Source: Burkholderia sp. SRS-46 (GTDB lineage: Bacteria > Pseudomonadota > Gammaproteobacteria > Burkholderiales > Burkholderiaceae). Taken from it: 64,000 nt of DNA. Positions 7,927 to 16,659 of the stretch are shown here, in pieces. Position 1 is the stretch's first letter. The number at the start of each line of letters is the position of its first letter. The notes under the pieces are model-generated. The model was not told the DNA's origin, did no database searches, and was given only the letters and a program-made list of their open reading frames with translations. The DNA is taken from assembly GCF_004343775.1 (NCBI RefSeq), contig NZ_PTXL01000011.1, positions 62,001-126,000 on the forward strand. The letters are read 5' to 3'. A program made the position numbers and the translations under genes.

Positions 7927-9474
7927 TCAATCGCCTCCCGACACCGCTCCCGCCGCCGTGCGCGCCAATGCGCGTTGCTGAGCCGCGTCGAACCACCGGC
8001 TCACGTCCTCATACCCCGCCAGTTCGCTCGCGACGTCAGGCGACAGCAGCGCGTCGCCGCCGTCGCCGTGCACCGCCCACGCGCCGCCGTCGCGAAAGCC
8101 GATCGCGAGCCATCCGTCCCGCAAGCCGGCGTTGCCGAGGCTGTCGTAGCGCGCGACACATCGCTGCACACCGTGGACATCGACGATGCCCCAGCGCTCG
8201 CCCCGCCGAAAGCGCAGCAACATTCCGGGCGAGAACGTCGCGAGCTCGTCGACCGCGCCGGGGGCCAGCAGGGCCATGCCGTTCTCGTCGACGAGCGCGC
8301 AACGCGCCACGCCGTCTTCACCGGTTTGCCGCGTCACGTAGCGAAACGCCTTGTCGCCCGCGTCGTCACGCGCGTCGATGACCTCGACCTGCTCGCGCGG
8401 CAAGCGTCCCAGCCGCACGAAGCGCCGGGTATGGAGGTCCGGCACGGTCTGGCCGGGCGGTGTCGCGACGATCACGCCGGTCGAGTGATCGATCGTCTCG
8501 AACTCGGCCGGCAGCCGCCATTGCCCGGACGCGTCGACGACACCCCACAGCACCGCTTCGCGGGCCGCCCAGCAGGATTCGCCGAAATGAAGCAAGACCG
8601 CCAGCTCGGCGTAACGGCACGGCACGACCTCCACGCCGTGGCGATCGACGACGCCGAACTTGCCCTGCCGCCTGACCCGCGCGAACTCGCCGTGCCAGAA
8701 CGCCCACACCTGCTCGTACTGCACGGGCGTGATCTCCCGGCCCGTCGTGTCGACATGGCCGTACCGGTCGCCCTGCCTGACGATCGCGACATCCGTCCAC
8801 GCATCGAATTCGCCGATCTCGTCATATCGCGCCGGCGCGAGCACCTCGCCCGTCACCGCCATCACGCCGTAGCGCCCGTCCCGCTCGAACGCCAGCGCTT
8901 CGTCGTAGATGATCGACGTCAACGGCTCCAAGCCGTAGTCGTAGTGCGGTTGGTTGATCAATTCGCGGAAGCTCGTCACGTCCTCGCATCCGAGCCCTTC
9001 GCAAGCGTCGAGCAGCGCGGGATCGTCCGCGTCGATCGCCGCGCGGATCCGCGCGTTGTCGCGCGCGACGCGCGCCAGCAGCGCCTGCGCCTGCCCGACG
9101 TGGGCCTCTTCCGACAGGTTGAACACGTCCCACGCGTCGAGATGGAAATAGCGATGCACGGCGCGGTTGCCGAGGAACGCGAGCATCTTCCGCTTCGCCG
9201 CGCGGAACGCGCCGGGATCGTCGATCAGGCGCGCGGCGTGACGCTCCAGGAACGCGTAGAGCCGCGCCATCAGTGCCTTGCCGCCGGCCGCGTCGGCATA
9301 GATGCCGTCGGCTTCGCCGGTGTCGTTGCAGCGGTTGCGCGCCAGGAACGGCGACGACGACAGCAACGGGCTCAGCACGGTCGGAAAGTCACCGCTCCAC
9401 TCGACCATGCCCAGGCACGGCGCGCCGGTCCGGCCGACGTCGTCGAGGTTGTATAGATACAGGCGATGCGCCAT
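7927..9474 (-). CDS. WG-repeat protein
   Basis: A 515-residue protein with no signal peptide, so probably cytoplasmic. From about residue 185 it contains several WG-type beta repeats: GRYGVMAVTGEVLAPARYDE, GDRYGHVDTTGREITPVQYE, GKFGVVDRHGVEVVPCRY, and later degenerate copies (LWGVVDASGQWRLP, ERWGIVDVHGVQ). Each has the pattern [WYF]G-x-[VM]-D-x-x-G-x-x-[VIL]-x-P. The N-terminal 180 residues form a separate domain beginning MAHRLYLYNLDDVG with a WSGDF segment, known to me only as an uncharacterised module fused to WG repeats. WG-repeat proteins are common in bacteria, and most have no assigned biochemical role. It lies between two uncharacterised genes in the same direction. Confidence 0.8.
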   Translation of the reverse strand: MAHRLYLYNLDDVGRTGAPCLGMVEWSGDFPTVLSPLLSSSPFLARNRCNDTGEADGIYADAAGGKALMARLYAFLERHAARLIDDPGAFRAAKRKMLAFLGNRAVHRYFHLDAWDVFNLSEEAHVGQAQALLARVARDNARIRAAIDADDPALLDACEGLGCEDVTSFRELINQPHYDYGLEPLTSIIYDEALAFERDGRYGVMAVTGEVLAPARYDEIGEFDAWTDVAIVRQGDRYGHVDTTGREITPVQYEQVWAFWHGEFARVRRQGKFGVVDRHGVEVVPCRYAELAVLLHFGESCWAAREAVLWGVVDASGQWRLPAEFETIDHSTGVIVATPPGQTVPDLHTRRFVRLGRLPREQVEVIDARDDAGDKAFRYVTRQTGEDGVARCALVDENGMALLAPGAVDELATFSPGMLLRFRRGERWGIVDVHGVQRCVARYDSLGNAGLRDGWLAIGFRDGGAWAVHGDGGDALLSPDVASELAGYEDVSRWFDAAQQRALARTAAGAVSGGD

Positions 9475-9525
9475 TGGATGTCCTCTTGAAAAACGGCATG
9501 GTTGCGCGCGGCCGCCACCGGCCCG

Positions 9526-10164
9526 CTACACGTCCTGATAAACGGCCAGGTCGAACTTCGCCTCGAGCACCGTCGCGATCTCCTCGAGCACGCGCGCCCA
9601 GTCGCGCATCGGCGCGAGGCTGTCGCGGCAACCCGGCCCGAGCGCGAACAGCGTGCGCTTCATATAAGGATCATTGACCTCGGCGGGCAGGTTCCGCGGC
9701 TTCGCATCGAACCACATCACCCCCTGACACGACCCGGTGCCGGGCTCCCTGACCGAATCGATCGCGAAGATCCCCACGGTGAGAATTGCGCCGTGGCGAA
9801 ACCGGAAGCTGTCGGCACCGCACCGAAATCCGCACCATGCGCGATCGTGCGAGCGAAACACGACGAGTTCGTGGTCATCGCCCGCCGTCGCATCGTCGGT
9901 TCCCGCGTCGACCTCCACGTATCGTTCGATTTCGCGCCGGAGCGCGTTGAACAGATCGCGGGCCGTGCCGGGAACCGTCAGTCTCTTGCCATGCACCGCG
10001 TCGCAATCGGGCTCGGGCGCGTCGCGCGCGTCGCGTTTCGCCAGCCGCGACAGGATCGCGGTCTGCGCGAGCAGCACCGCGACCGCCGTTGCGCCGCCGG
10101 CCAGCACGCCGTCGCGCGACGCAACCACCCACGCCGCGATCGCGGCGGGCATCAGGTAAAGCAT
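9526..10164 (-). CDS. Membrane protein of unknown function
   Basis: A 212-residue protein with two N-terminal transmembrane helices (LYLMPAAIAAWVVASRDGVL and AGGATAVAVLLAQTAILS) and a soluble C-terminal part of about 160 residues with no recognisable motif (DLFNALRREIERYVEVD; DHELVVFRSHDRAWCGFRCG). I chose ATG at 10162-10164; an alternative TTG at 10171-10173 overlaps the stop codon of the LysR gene upstream. Its start lies 5 bp after that stop, so it may be read from the LysR transcript. Context suggests a cluster with the WG-repeat protein and the two exported proteins downstream, but no function can be named. Confidence 0.65.
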   Translation of the reverse strand: MLYLMPAAIAAWVVASRDGVLAGGATAVAVLLAQTAILSRLAKRDARDAPEPDCDAVHGKRLTVPGTARDLFNALRREIERYVEVDAGTDDATAGDDHELVVFRSHDRAWCGFRCGADSFRFRHGAILTVGIFAIDSVREPGTGSCQGVMWFDAKPRNLPAEVNDPYMKRTLFALGPGCRDSLAPMRDWARVLEEIATVLEAKFDLAVYQDV

Positions 10165-10169
10165 CCAGA

Positions 10170-11108
10170 TCAATCTGCGCCCTCGTTGTTTGTGTCGTCT
10201 CGCGCCATCATGCCTGCCGCATGCTCCGCGAGAAACCGCTCGACCATCGCGTTGAAGCGCGGCAGCGCCGGATTGTCGTTGTCGGTGCGCCATGCAAGAT
10301 ACAGCTCGGCCGCGACGTCGGCGTCCGCCAGCGGCCTGAACACGACCCCGCCGACATGCAGCTCGCGCGCGGACGCCGGCACCAGCGCCGCGCCGAGCCC
10401 CGCGCGCACGAGGCCGAGGATCGTGTGCGTCTGCCCGACGTAGTGCAGATAGTGCGGCAGCCGCCCCGCGCTCGCGAACATACCCGAGATCATGTCGTAG
10501 AAGTACTTGCCCTCGTTCGGCGAATACGAGATGAACGGCTGCCGGTCGAGATCGTCCGGGCCGATCCGGGCGCGCGCGGCAAGCGGCGAGCCGTCCGCGA
10601 CCGCGACGAGCAGCGGCTCGCGCAGCACCAGCCGGTATTCGAGCGGCAGCCGGGCGGCGCGCTGCCGCACGAAGCCCGCGTCGAGCATCCGCGACACGAG
10701 CGCCTCGAGCTGCACGCTCGACACCATCTCGCGCAGCTCGACATCCACGTCCGGCAGCGCATGCGCGGCGTGCGCGAGCAGCATCGGGATCATCCGGTAC
10801 GCGCTGACGGCCGTGAAGCCGAGCGTGATGCGCCCCGCCTCGCCGCGCGCGACGCGCTGCGCGGCCTGCTCCGCCCGCGCGGAAAACTCGAGGATGTGCT
10901 GCGCGTCGCGCAGGAAGCGCTCGCCGGCGGCGGTCAGGCTCACCTGCCGGCTGCTGCGCTCGAGCAGCGAGATCCCGAGCGCATGCTCGAGCAGCTGGAT
11001 CTGCCGGCTCAGCGGCGGTTGCGTCATGAAGAGCCGTTTCGCCGCGCGGCCGAAATGCAGCTCCTCGGCCACCGCGACGAAGCAGCGTAGCTGGTGCAGT
11101 TCAATCAT
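10170..11108 (-). CDS. LysR-family transcriptional regulator
   Basis: A 312-residue LysR-type regulator. The N-terminal winged helix-turn-helix is typical (LRCFVAVAEELHFGRAAKRL, then MTQPPLSRQIQLLEHALG around residues 8-48), followed by the linker helix and a substrate-binding domain with GFTAVSAYRMIPMLL at its start. The HFGRAA and TQPPLSRQI segments place it near the BenM/CatM/TfdR-type subgroup, which usually senses aromatic or other carboxylic acids. It diverges from the 2-hydroxyacid dehydrogenase gene, with a 102-bp shared promoter region holding a perfect inverted repeat, so it most likely controls the dehydrogenase and MFS genes. The effector is unknown. Confidence 0.92.
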   Translation of the reverse strand: MIELHQLRCFVAVAEELHFGRAAKRLFMTQPPLSRQIQLLEHALGISLLERSSRQVSLTAAGERFLRDAQHILEFSARAEQAAQRVARGEAGRITLGFTAVSAYRMIPMLLAHAAHALPDVDVELREMVSSVQLEALVSRMLDAGFVRQRAARLPLEYRLVLREPLLVAVADGSPLAARARIGPDDLDRQPFISYSPNEGKYFYDMISGMFASAGRLPHYLHYVGQTHTILGLVRAGLGAALVPASARELHVGGVVFRPLADADVAAELYLAWRTDNDNPALPRFNAMVERFLAEHAAGMMARDDTNNEGAD

Positions 11109-11137
11109 TCAAAAGTTGTATCGATCGATTGGCTTTT

Positions 11138-11154
11138 GATGTTAGACCAACATC
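11138..11154. promoter_or_regulatory. Inverted repeat, likely LysR binding site
   Basis: GATGTT-N5-AACATC is a perfect 6-bp inverted repeat that contains the T-N11-A core expected of LysR boxes. It lies between the LysR gene and the 2-hydroxyacid dehydrogenase gene, 30 bp before the lysR ATG and 56 bp before the other start, where an autoregulatory and activating site would be expected. A second, overlapping pair of ATCGAT sequences flanks it. Confidence 0.6.
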
Positions 11155-11210
11155 GATGCGATTTCTATACTCGGTTGCACCTGCTGCTCCACCGCCTCAC
11201 CGGGATCGCC

Positions 11211-12149
11211 ATGACCATCGACCTCCTCCTCACCCAGCCGCTTCCGGCCGGCATCGACGCCGAGCTGTCGGCCCGCTACGCCGTGCACCGCCTGTACGAA
11301 GCGCCGCAGCCGGACGCGTTCGTCGAGCGCGTCGCGCCGCGCATCCGCGGCGTCGTCACCGGCGGCGCGAACGGGCTGCCGGCCGCGCTGATGGACCGGC
11401 TGCCCGCGCTCGAGATCGTCGCGATCAGCGGCATCGGCACCGACGCCGTCGACCTCGAGCGCGCCCGCGCGCGCGGCATCCACGTGACGACGACGCCCGA
11501 CGTGCTGACCGACGACGTCGCCGACATGGCGATGGGGCTGATCCTGATGACGCTGCGCGACCTCACCGCCGGCGACCGGATCGTGCGCGCGCGGCGCTGG
11601 GGCGCGGCCGCGCAGCCGCTCGCGACGCGCGTGACCGGCAAGCGGCTCGGCATCGTCGGGCTCGGCCGCGTCGGACGCGCGATCGCCGAGCGCGCGCGGG
11701 CGTTCCGGATGCCGGTCAGCTATTTCGGCCCGCGCGAGCATCCCGGCAGCGGCTACCGGTTCGTCGCCGACCTGGCCGCGCTCGCGCGCGACAGCGACGT
11801 GCTCGTGATCGCCGCGTCGGCCGACCACGGCAACGTGCTCGTCACCGCCGACGTGCTCGCCGCGCTCGGTCCGCGAGGATTCCTGATCAATGTCGCGCGC
11901 GGCAAGCTGATAGACGAGGCGGCGCTCGTGCACGCGCTCGCCGACGGCACGATCGCCGGCGCGGGGCTTGACGTGTTCGCGCACGAGCCGCACGTGCCGG
12001 CCGAGCTGCTGGAACTGGAGCGCGTCGTCGTGCAGCCGCATCGCGCCAGCGCGACGCATGAAACGCGCAACGAGATGGGCCGGATCGTGCTCGCGAATCT
12101 CGCGGCCTGCTTCGCCGGCCAGCGCCCGCCCACCAGCGTGACGACCTGA
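11211..12149 (+). CDS. D-2-hydroxyacid dehydrogenase (glyoxylate / 2-ketoacid reductase type)
   Basis: NAD(P)H-dependent reductase of 2-keto acids, 312 residues, cytoplasmic. The nucleotide-binding fingerprint is GIVGLGRVGRAIA, and the catalytic Arg (NVARGKLID), Glu (AGLDVFAHEP) and His (VQPHRAS) are all in place. The family includes GhrB, GyaR and 2-ketogluconate reductase. The partner MFS gene 84 bp downstream belongs to the sugar-acid carrier group, so the pair probably imports and reduces a sugar-acid-derived 2-keto acid; 2-ketogluconate would fit with the glucose dehydrogenase elsewhere in the window, but this is inference. Start ATG at 11211; codons upstream in this frame belong to the promoter region. 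Confidence 0.9.
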   Translation: MTIDLLLTQPLPAGIDAELSARYAVHRLYEAPQPDAFVERVAPRIRGVVTGGANGLPAALMDRLPALEIVAISGIGTDAVDLERARARGIHVTTTPDVLTDDVADMAMGLILMTLRDLTAGDRIVRARRWGAAAQPLATRVTGKRLGIVGLGRVGRAIAERARAFRMPVSYFGPREHPGSGYRFVADLAALARDSDVLVIAASADHGNVLVTADVLAALGPRGFLINVARGKLIDEAALVHALADGTIAGAGLDVFAHEPHVPAELLELERVVVQPHRASATHETRNEMGRIVLANLAACFAGQRPPTSVTT

Positions 12150-12202
12150 CGCGCGCCGCCTCGCGCCGCGAAGGTCACACACCCGCCCCGACACGACAAC
12201 AC

Positions 12203-12221
12203 GCCCCCGCACGACGGGGGC
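12203..12221 (+). other. Stem-loop between dehydrogenase and MFS genes
   Basis: GCCCCCG-CACGA-CGGGGGC forms a 7-bp perfect GC stem ending 12 bp before the MFS start, just ahead of its ACGGAGA ribosome site. No T-run follows, so it is more likely an mRNA-processing or translation-modulating hairpin than a terminator. Confidence 0.4.
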
Positions 12222-12233
12222 ACGGAGACACCC

Positions 12234-13610
12234 ATGCCCGATCGCTCCCCCGACGCCGCCCTCGCCGCGTCCCCCGCCAACGCACACGTCACGTCGCACG
12301 CGCTCGGCCGCGTCCGCTACGCGATCCTTGCGCTGATCTTCGTCGTCACGGTCGTCAACTACGCGGACCGCGCGACGATGTCGATCGCCGGCACCGGCGT
12401 CGCGCACGACCTCGGCCTCTCCCCGGTGCAGCTCGGCATCGTGTTCTCTGCGTTCGCGTGGGCCTACGCGATCGGCCAGATTCCCGGCGGCTGGCTGCTC
12501 GACCGCTTCGGCGCGCGGCGCGTGTACGGGCTGAGCCTGCTGCTCTGGTCGGTGTTCACGATGCTGCAAGGCACGGTCGGCTGGCTCGGCGTGGCGGGCG
12601 CGGCGGCGACAGGCGCGCTGTTCGCGATGCGCTTCATGCTCGGCCTCGTCGAATCGCCGGCGTTCCCGGCCAATTCGCGGATCGTCGCGTGCTGGTTCCC
12701 GACCGCGGAGCGCGGCACCGCGTCGGCACTGTTCAACTCCGCGCAGTACATGGCCGTGGTGATCTTCACGCCGTGCATGGCGTGGCTCACGCATGTGCTC
12801 GGCTGGGAGCACGTATTCCTGTGGATGGGCATGCTCGGCATCGTGCTCGGCGGGCTGTGGTTCGCGTGGTATCGCGAGCCGCACAGCCACCCGCGCGTCG
12901 ACGCCCGCGAACTCGCCTTCATGCGCGAGCACGGCGCGCTCGTCGATCTCGAGGCGAACCGCATCGCGCACCGCCCGCGCCTCGCGTGGCGCGACGTCGC
13001 GCAGCTGTTCCGCCACCGCAACCTGTGGGCGATCTACATCGGCCAGTACTGCATCACCGCGCTCACGTATTTCTTCATCACGTGGTTCCCGATCTACCTG
13101 ATCAAGGGGCGCGGGATGACGATCATGGAGGCCGGCTGGGTCGCGGCGCTGCCGGCGATCTGCGGGTTTTCCGGCGGCGTGCTGGGCGGCGTGCTGTCCG
13201 ACTGGCTGATCCGGCGCGGCATGCATCCGTCGCGTGCGCGCAAGACGCCGTTCGTCGCGGGGATGGCGATGGCGACGATCCTCGTGCTCGCGAATGACGC
13301 GTCGTCGAATGCGGTCGTGATCGCGCTGATGACGATCGCGTTCTTCGGCAAGGGACTCGCCGCGGTCGGCTGGGCGGTGCTCGCCGACACCGCGCCGGAA
13401 GGGATGGTGGGCCTGAGCGGCGGCGTGTTCAACGGGCTCGGCAACATCGCCGGGATCGTCACGCCGCTCGTGATCGGCTATTTCGTCGCGCACACCGGCT
13501 CGTTCGCCGGCGCGCTGTGGTTCGTCGCCGCACACGGGCTGGTCGGCATTGCCGCATATGCGCTGCTGGCCGGACGCTTCGAGCGGATCCACGTCGCGCC
13601 CGGCCGGTGA
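12234..13610 (+). CDS. MFS transporter, anion:cation symporter (GudP/GarP-like)
   Basis: A 458-residue inner-membrane carrier with 12 predicted helices. The start of helix 1 (VVNYADRATMSIAG), the helix 2-3 loop (GGWLLDRFGARRVYG) and SPAFPANSRIVACWFP are hallmarks of the ACS branch that transports glucarate, galactarate, galactonate, tartrate and related sugar acids by proton symport. Residues near 220 (DLEANRIAHRPRLAWRD) form the central cytoplasmic loop. It is transcribed with the 2-hydroxyacid dehydrogenase gene and probably under the divergent LysR regulator. The exact substrate cannot be read from sequence. Confidence 0.9.
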   Translation: MPDRSPDAALAASPANAHVTSHALGRVRYAILALIFVVTVVNYADRATMSIAGTGVAHDLGLSPVQLGIVFSAFAWAYAIGQIPGGWLLDRFGARRVYGLSLLLWSVFTMLQGTVGWLGVAGAAATGALFAMRFMLGLVESPAFPANSRIVACWFPTAERGTASALFNSAQYMAVVIFTPCMAWLTHVLGWEHVFLWMGMLGIVLGGLWFAWYREPHSHPRVDARELAFMREHGALVDLEANRIAHRPRLAWRDVAQLFRHRNLWAIYIGQYCITALTYFFITWFPIYLIKGRGMTIMEAGWVAALPAICGFSGGVLGGVLSDWLIRRGMHPSRARKTPFVAGMAMATILVLANDASSNAVVIALMTIAFFGKGLAAVGWAVLADTAPEGMVGLSGGVFNGLGNIAGIVTPLVIGYFVAHTGSFAGALWFVAAHGLVGIAAYALLAGRFERIHVAPGR

Positions 13611-13629
13611 ACGGCGCGCGCCGGCAACG

Positions 13630-14598
13630 TCACGCCTGCTGGCGGGCCGCCTCCGAGTGCGCGACGGTCAGCCGGTCCAGCTCGCGCAGGTCGTTTTCCA
13701 GCGCGGGCGTCAGCGTCGTGCGCAGGTGCTCGAGGAAGGTGCGGATCTTCGCATCGAGATAGCGGCGCGTCGCGTACACCGCGTAGACGCTCAGCGTCTG
13801 CAGCCGGTAGTCGGGCAGCACGCGGATCAGGCGGCCTTCGCGGATATCGTCGAGCACCGTATACAGCGCGACGCAGGCGATCCCGCGCCCGGCGCGCACG
13901 GCGACGCACAGCGCGTCCGGCACGTTGACCTGGAACGGCGTGGGCGGCAGCTCGAACACCTGCTCGTCGCCGTCCTTGTGCTCGAGCCGCCATTCATCGG
14001 CCGGCGACGCCGGCGTGTCGAGCCGCAGGCAGGTGTGCTTCGGCAGGTCGTCCGGCGTCTGCGGCGTGCCGTGCCGCGCGAGGTAGTCGCGCGACGCGAC
14101 GAGCACGCTGCAGCTCGTGCCGCAGGTCTGCGCGACGTAGCCCGAATCCGGCAGCTGCGACGCGGTGACGATCGACACGTCGTAGCCCTCCTCGACGAGA
14201 TTCGGCATCCGCTGCGCGAGCGTCAGCTCGACCGACACGTCCGGGTTGTCCTCCTGGTAGCGGACGATCGACGACACGACGTGGCTCTGCCCGAGCCCCG
14301 TCATCGCGTGGATGCGCATCTTGCCGGACGGCCGCAGCAGGGCGTTGCGCGCCTCCGCGTTCGCATAGTCGATTTCCGCGAGGATCGATTTCGAACGCTC
14401 GAAATAGCGCTGGCCGCTTTCGGTGAGGCCGAGATGACGCGTCGTGCGATGCAGCAGCCGCGTCTGCACGTGCGCCTCGAGGTTCGAGACGGCGCGCGAC
14501 ACCTGCGCGGTGGTCGCGTCGATTTCCTTCGCGACCGCGGTGAAACTGCCGGCTTCGACAACGCGCACGAACAGGCGCATGTTTTCGAGCATGTCCAT
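13630..14598 (-). CDS. LysR-family transcriptional regulator
   Basis: A 322-residue LysR regulator of the large DsdC/CrgA-like group: MRLFVRVVEAGSFTAVAKEI with TTAQVSRAVSNLEAHVQTRL as helix-turn-helix, followed by LLHRTTRHLGLTESGQRYFE. The effector domain begins at SGKMRIHAMTGLGQ. It converges with the MFS gene, 19 bp apart, and faces an intergenic region of nearly 350 bp. No divergent partner lies close by, so its target is uncertain; members of this subgroup often control single efflux or oxidoreductase genes. Two ATG codons exist (Met1 and Met3); the first was taken. Confidence 0.9.
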   Translation of the reverse strand: MDMLENMRLFVRVVEAGSFTAVAKEIDATTAQVSRAVSNLEAHVQTRLLHRTTRHLGLTESGQRYFERSKSILAEIDYANAEARNALLRPSGKMRIHAMTGLGQSHVVSSIVRYQEDNPDVSVELTLAQRMPNLVEEGYDVSIVTASQLPDSGYVAQTCGTSCSVLVASRDYLARHGTPQTPDDLPKHTCLRLDTPASPADEWRLEHKDGDEQVFELPPTPFQVNVPDALCVAVRAGRGIACVALYTVLDDIREGRLIRVLPDYRLQTLSVYAVYATRRYLDAKIRTFLEHLRTTLTPALENDLRELDRLTVAHSEAARQQA

Positions 14599-14946
14599 TG
14601 GATAGGCTTGGGGAGAGTAAGTGAGGTCGTGTCGGCCGCGCTCGCGTCAGGTGGGTAACGGGATGCGGCCGGGAGCCACGTCGACGCGATCACCGTGCCG
14701 GAGAAAAGGCGGGAGAGCGGGCATCACGTGCGTAGTCCAAGCGTTCGGGGGAATCAGTGGCCCGAATTGTACGCCGCTGCAGACAAATTTGCGCTGCCGT
14801 GTACCGCATCGGCAATTGAAAGCAATACGAAAGACACCTCGGTTTCGTGCGCGCGGCGCGCTGATGCAGCGCGACAATTTATATCACAATGAGATACAAT
14901 GCCGCCCACCCGACACCCGCGTCACCGCCTTTTCTTCATACGTAAC
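14599..14946. other. Intergenic region with HPP-gene promoter
   Basis: About 350 bp with no credible gene. Its right end is AT-rich and contains the MarR-like site and a TACAAT box (14895-14900). Nothing recognisable was found in the left 270 bp beyond the promoter region expected for the LysR gene on the minus strand. Confidence 0.5.
14877..14898 (+). promoter_or_regulatory. MarR-like operator at the HPP gene promoter
   Basis: ATTTATATCA followed by CAATG and AGATACA matches the site in front of the marR gene (ATTTATATCA, TGTTG, TGATATA): the left ten bases are identical and the spacing is the same. The right half is imperfect. It overlaps the TACAAT -10 box, so binding should block transcription of the HPP gene. 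Confidence 0.6.
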
Positions 14947-16125
14947 ATGTCGTCCGGCTCCTCCCTGTCGCGCCGCACCTTGCGGCAATGGCTGCACAGC
15001 TTCACCCCGCTTCCGATGACCCTGGGCTGGCGCGAGCGCCTGCGCTCGTGCGCCGGCGCGCTGGTCGGCATCGCGACGGTCGGCGTGACGATGCGGGTCC
15101 TGCCCGGCGTGCCCGGGCTCGTGCCGCTGCTGGTGGCGCCGATGGGCGCGTCGGCGGTGCTGCTGTTCGCGGTGCCCGCGAGCCCGCTCGCGCAGCCGTG
15201 GTCGATCATCGGCGGCAACCTGGTCGCGGCCACCGTCGGCGTCGCGTGCGCGCACTGGATCGCCGATCCGATCACCGCTGCCGCGCTGGCGGTCGCGTGC
15301 GCGATCGGCGGGATGTTCGCGCTGCGCTGCGTGCACCCGCCGTCGGGCGCGGTCGCGCTGACGGCCGTGCTCGGCGGCCCCGCGATCCACGCGCTCGGTT
15401 TCCGCTTCGTGCTCGAGCCGATCGCGCTGCAATCGGCGATCCTGCTGTCGGCGGCGCTCGTCTACCACGCGCTCACCGGCCACCGCTATCCGCACGGCGG
15501 CGCGCGGCCCGACGCGAAGCCGAAAGCCGGCCCCGCGCCGAAAGCCGCGCGCGGCGGCTTCACGCGCGAGGATCTCGACGCGGTGCTCAAGCGCCGCAGC
15601 GAATGGCTCGACGTCGCGCCGGACGATCTCGAAGCGCTGCTGCGCGAAACCGAACTGCAGGCCTATGCGCGCACGTTCGGCCAGCTCACCTGCGCCGACC
15701 TGATGACGAAACGCGCGATCCATGTCGCGCCGTCGACGTCGGTTGCGGCCGCGCTCACGCTGCTCGACCGGCATCGCGTGAAGGCGCTGCCCGTCGTCGA
15801 CGCGGACGAGCGCCTGGTCGGGATCGTCACCCGCGCCGACCTGACGCGCCCGTCGCGCCGCCCGACGCCGCTGTGGCAACGGCTGTCCGCGCGCCTGCCG
15901 CAATCGATCGGCGGCCAGCCCGCGAGCGTCGCCACGGTGATGAGCCGCGACGTCGCATCGGTGCCGCAAACGCTGCCGCTGACCGCGCTCGTGCCGCTGT
16001 TCACGCATTCCGGCCACCACCATATTCCTGTCGTCGACGCGTCGCGCCGGCTCGTCGGCATCGTCACGCAAACCGACCTCGTCACGGGGCTGTACCAGCA
16101 AACCCGGATGCTCGAGGCCGCCTAG
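14947..16125 (+). CDS. HPP-family membrane protein with tandem CBS domains
   Basis: A 392-residue protein: N-terminal HPP domain with four to five membrane helices (residues about 30-180), the signature CVHPPSGAVALTAVLGG, and two C-terminal CBS domains (about 235-300, LMTKRAIHVAPSTSVAAAL; and 320-385, VMSRDVASVPQTLPL). HPP proteins are proposed transporters (nitrite in chloroplasts and cyanobacteria); the CBS pair probably senses adenine nucleotides or ionic strength. ATG at 14947 is chosen; an in-frame ATG at 14899 lies inside the -10 box and cannot start from that promoter. It is followed by a marR gene whose operator resembles the one here, and then a CLC channel that also ends in CBS domains, suggesting a common ion-homeostasis regulon. 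Confidence 0.88.
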   Translation: MSSGSSLSRRTLRQWLHSFTPLPMTLGWRERLRSCAGALVGIATVGVTMRVLPGVPGLVPLLVAPMGASAVLLFAVPASPLAQPWSIIGGNLVAATVGVACAHWIADPITAAALAVACAIGGMFALRCVHPPSGAVALTAVLGGPAIHALGFRFVLEPIALQSAILLSAALVYHALTGHRYPHGGARPDAKPKAGPAPKAARGGFTREDLDAVLKRRSEWLDVAPDDLEALLRETELQAYARTFGQLTCADLMTKRAIHVAPSTSVAAALTLLDRHRVKALPVVDADERLVGIVTRADLTRPSRRPTPLWQRLSARLPQSIGGQPASVATVMSRDVASVPQTLPLTALVPLFTHSGHHHIPVVDASRRLVGIVTQTDLVTGLYQQTRMLEAA

Positions 16126-16173
16126 CCGGACACCGCGGCGATGCGTTGCGCGCATCGCCATGGTTCGCCCATT

Positions 16174-16192
16174 TATATCATGTTGTGATATA
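16174..16192 (+). promoter_or_regulatory. Perfect palindromic MarR-type operator
   Basis: TATATCA-TGTTG-TGATATA is a perfect 7-bp inverted repeat with a 5-bp spacer, 34 bp before the marR start codon. The size, spacing and autoregulatory position fit MarR-family operators. The left ten-base sequence ATTTATATCA (16171-16180) is repeated at 14877-14886 in front of the HPP gene. Confidence 0.7.
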
Positions 16193-16225
16193 TTTTCCGG
16201 TTACCGCAACCGTTTCCCGACCACG

Positions 16226-16639
16226 ATGACCCAGACCCGACGCGCGCTGCACAAGTCCGATTTCGAGCAGCTGTCCGAATTCCGCTACCAGATGCGCCGT
16301 TTCGAGCGCTTCTCCGAACGCGCCGCGCAAAGCGAAGGCGTGACGCCGCTGCAATACCTGCTGCTGCTGCACATCAAGGGCTATCCGCAACGCGAATGGG
16401 CGACCATCGGCGAACTCGCGGAACGCCTGCAGGCACAGCATCACGGCGTGGTCGCGCTCGTGTCGCGCTGCGAAGCGCTCGGGCTCGTGAAGCGCAAGCC
16501 GAGCGAAACGGACCGCCGCCAGGTCGAGGTGCACCTGGAAGAAGCCGGCGACACGCTGCTCGCGCGCCTCGCGGCGATGCACCGCACCGAACTGAAGTCG
16601 CTCAAGGGCGCCTTTCAGGTTCCTCAACTCGATTACTGA
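16226..16639 (+). CDS. MarR-family transcriptional regulator
   Basis: A 137-residue winged-helix regulator. The helix-turn-helix is around residues 62-85 (ATIGELAERLQAQHHGVVAL) and the wing follows with LVKRKPSETDRRQVEVHL, carrying the DxRR motif of the family. It likely binds as a dimer to the perfect palindrome just upstream and to the related site before the HPP gene, repressing both. The ligand is unknown. The CLC channel gene begins 20 bp downstream, so regulator and channel form one transcript. Confidence 0.92.
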   Translation: MTQTRRALHKSDFEQLSEFRYQMRRFERFSERAAQSEGVTPLQYLLLLHIKGYPQREWATIGELAERLQAQHHGVVALVSRCEALGLVKRKPSETDRRQVEVHLEEAGDTLLARLAAMHRTELKSLKGAFQVPQLDY

Positions 16640-16659
16640 CCCTTGCTCTCGCCACGCCG

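Noticed and set aside
12203..12221. Terminator between the dehydrogenase and MFS genes
   Set aside because: The GC stem is good but no T-run follows and the genes appear to be one unit, so it was kept only as a stem-loop.
11142..13592. Minus-strand open frame of about 800 codons
   Set aside because: Antisense to the dehydrogenase and MFS genes, no motifs.
14899..14946. Upstream ATG for the HPP gene at 14899
   Set aside because: It overlaps the TACAAT box and the operator-like site; the next ATG (14947) gives a normal N-terminus.
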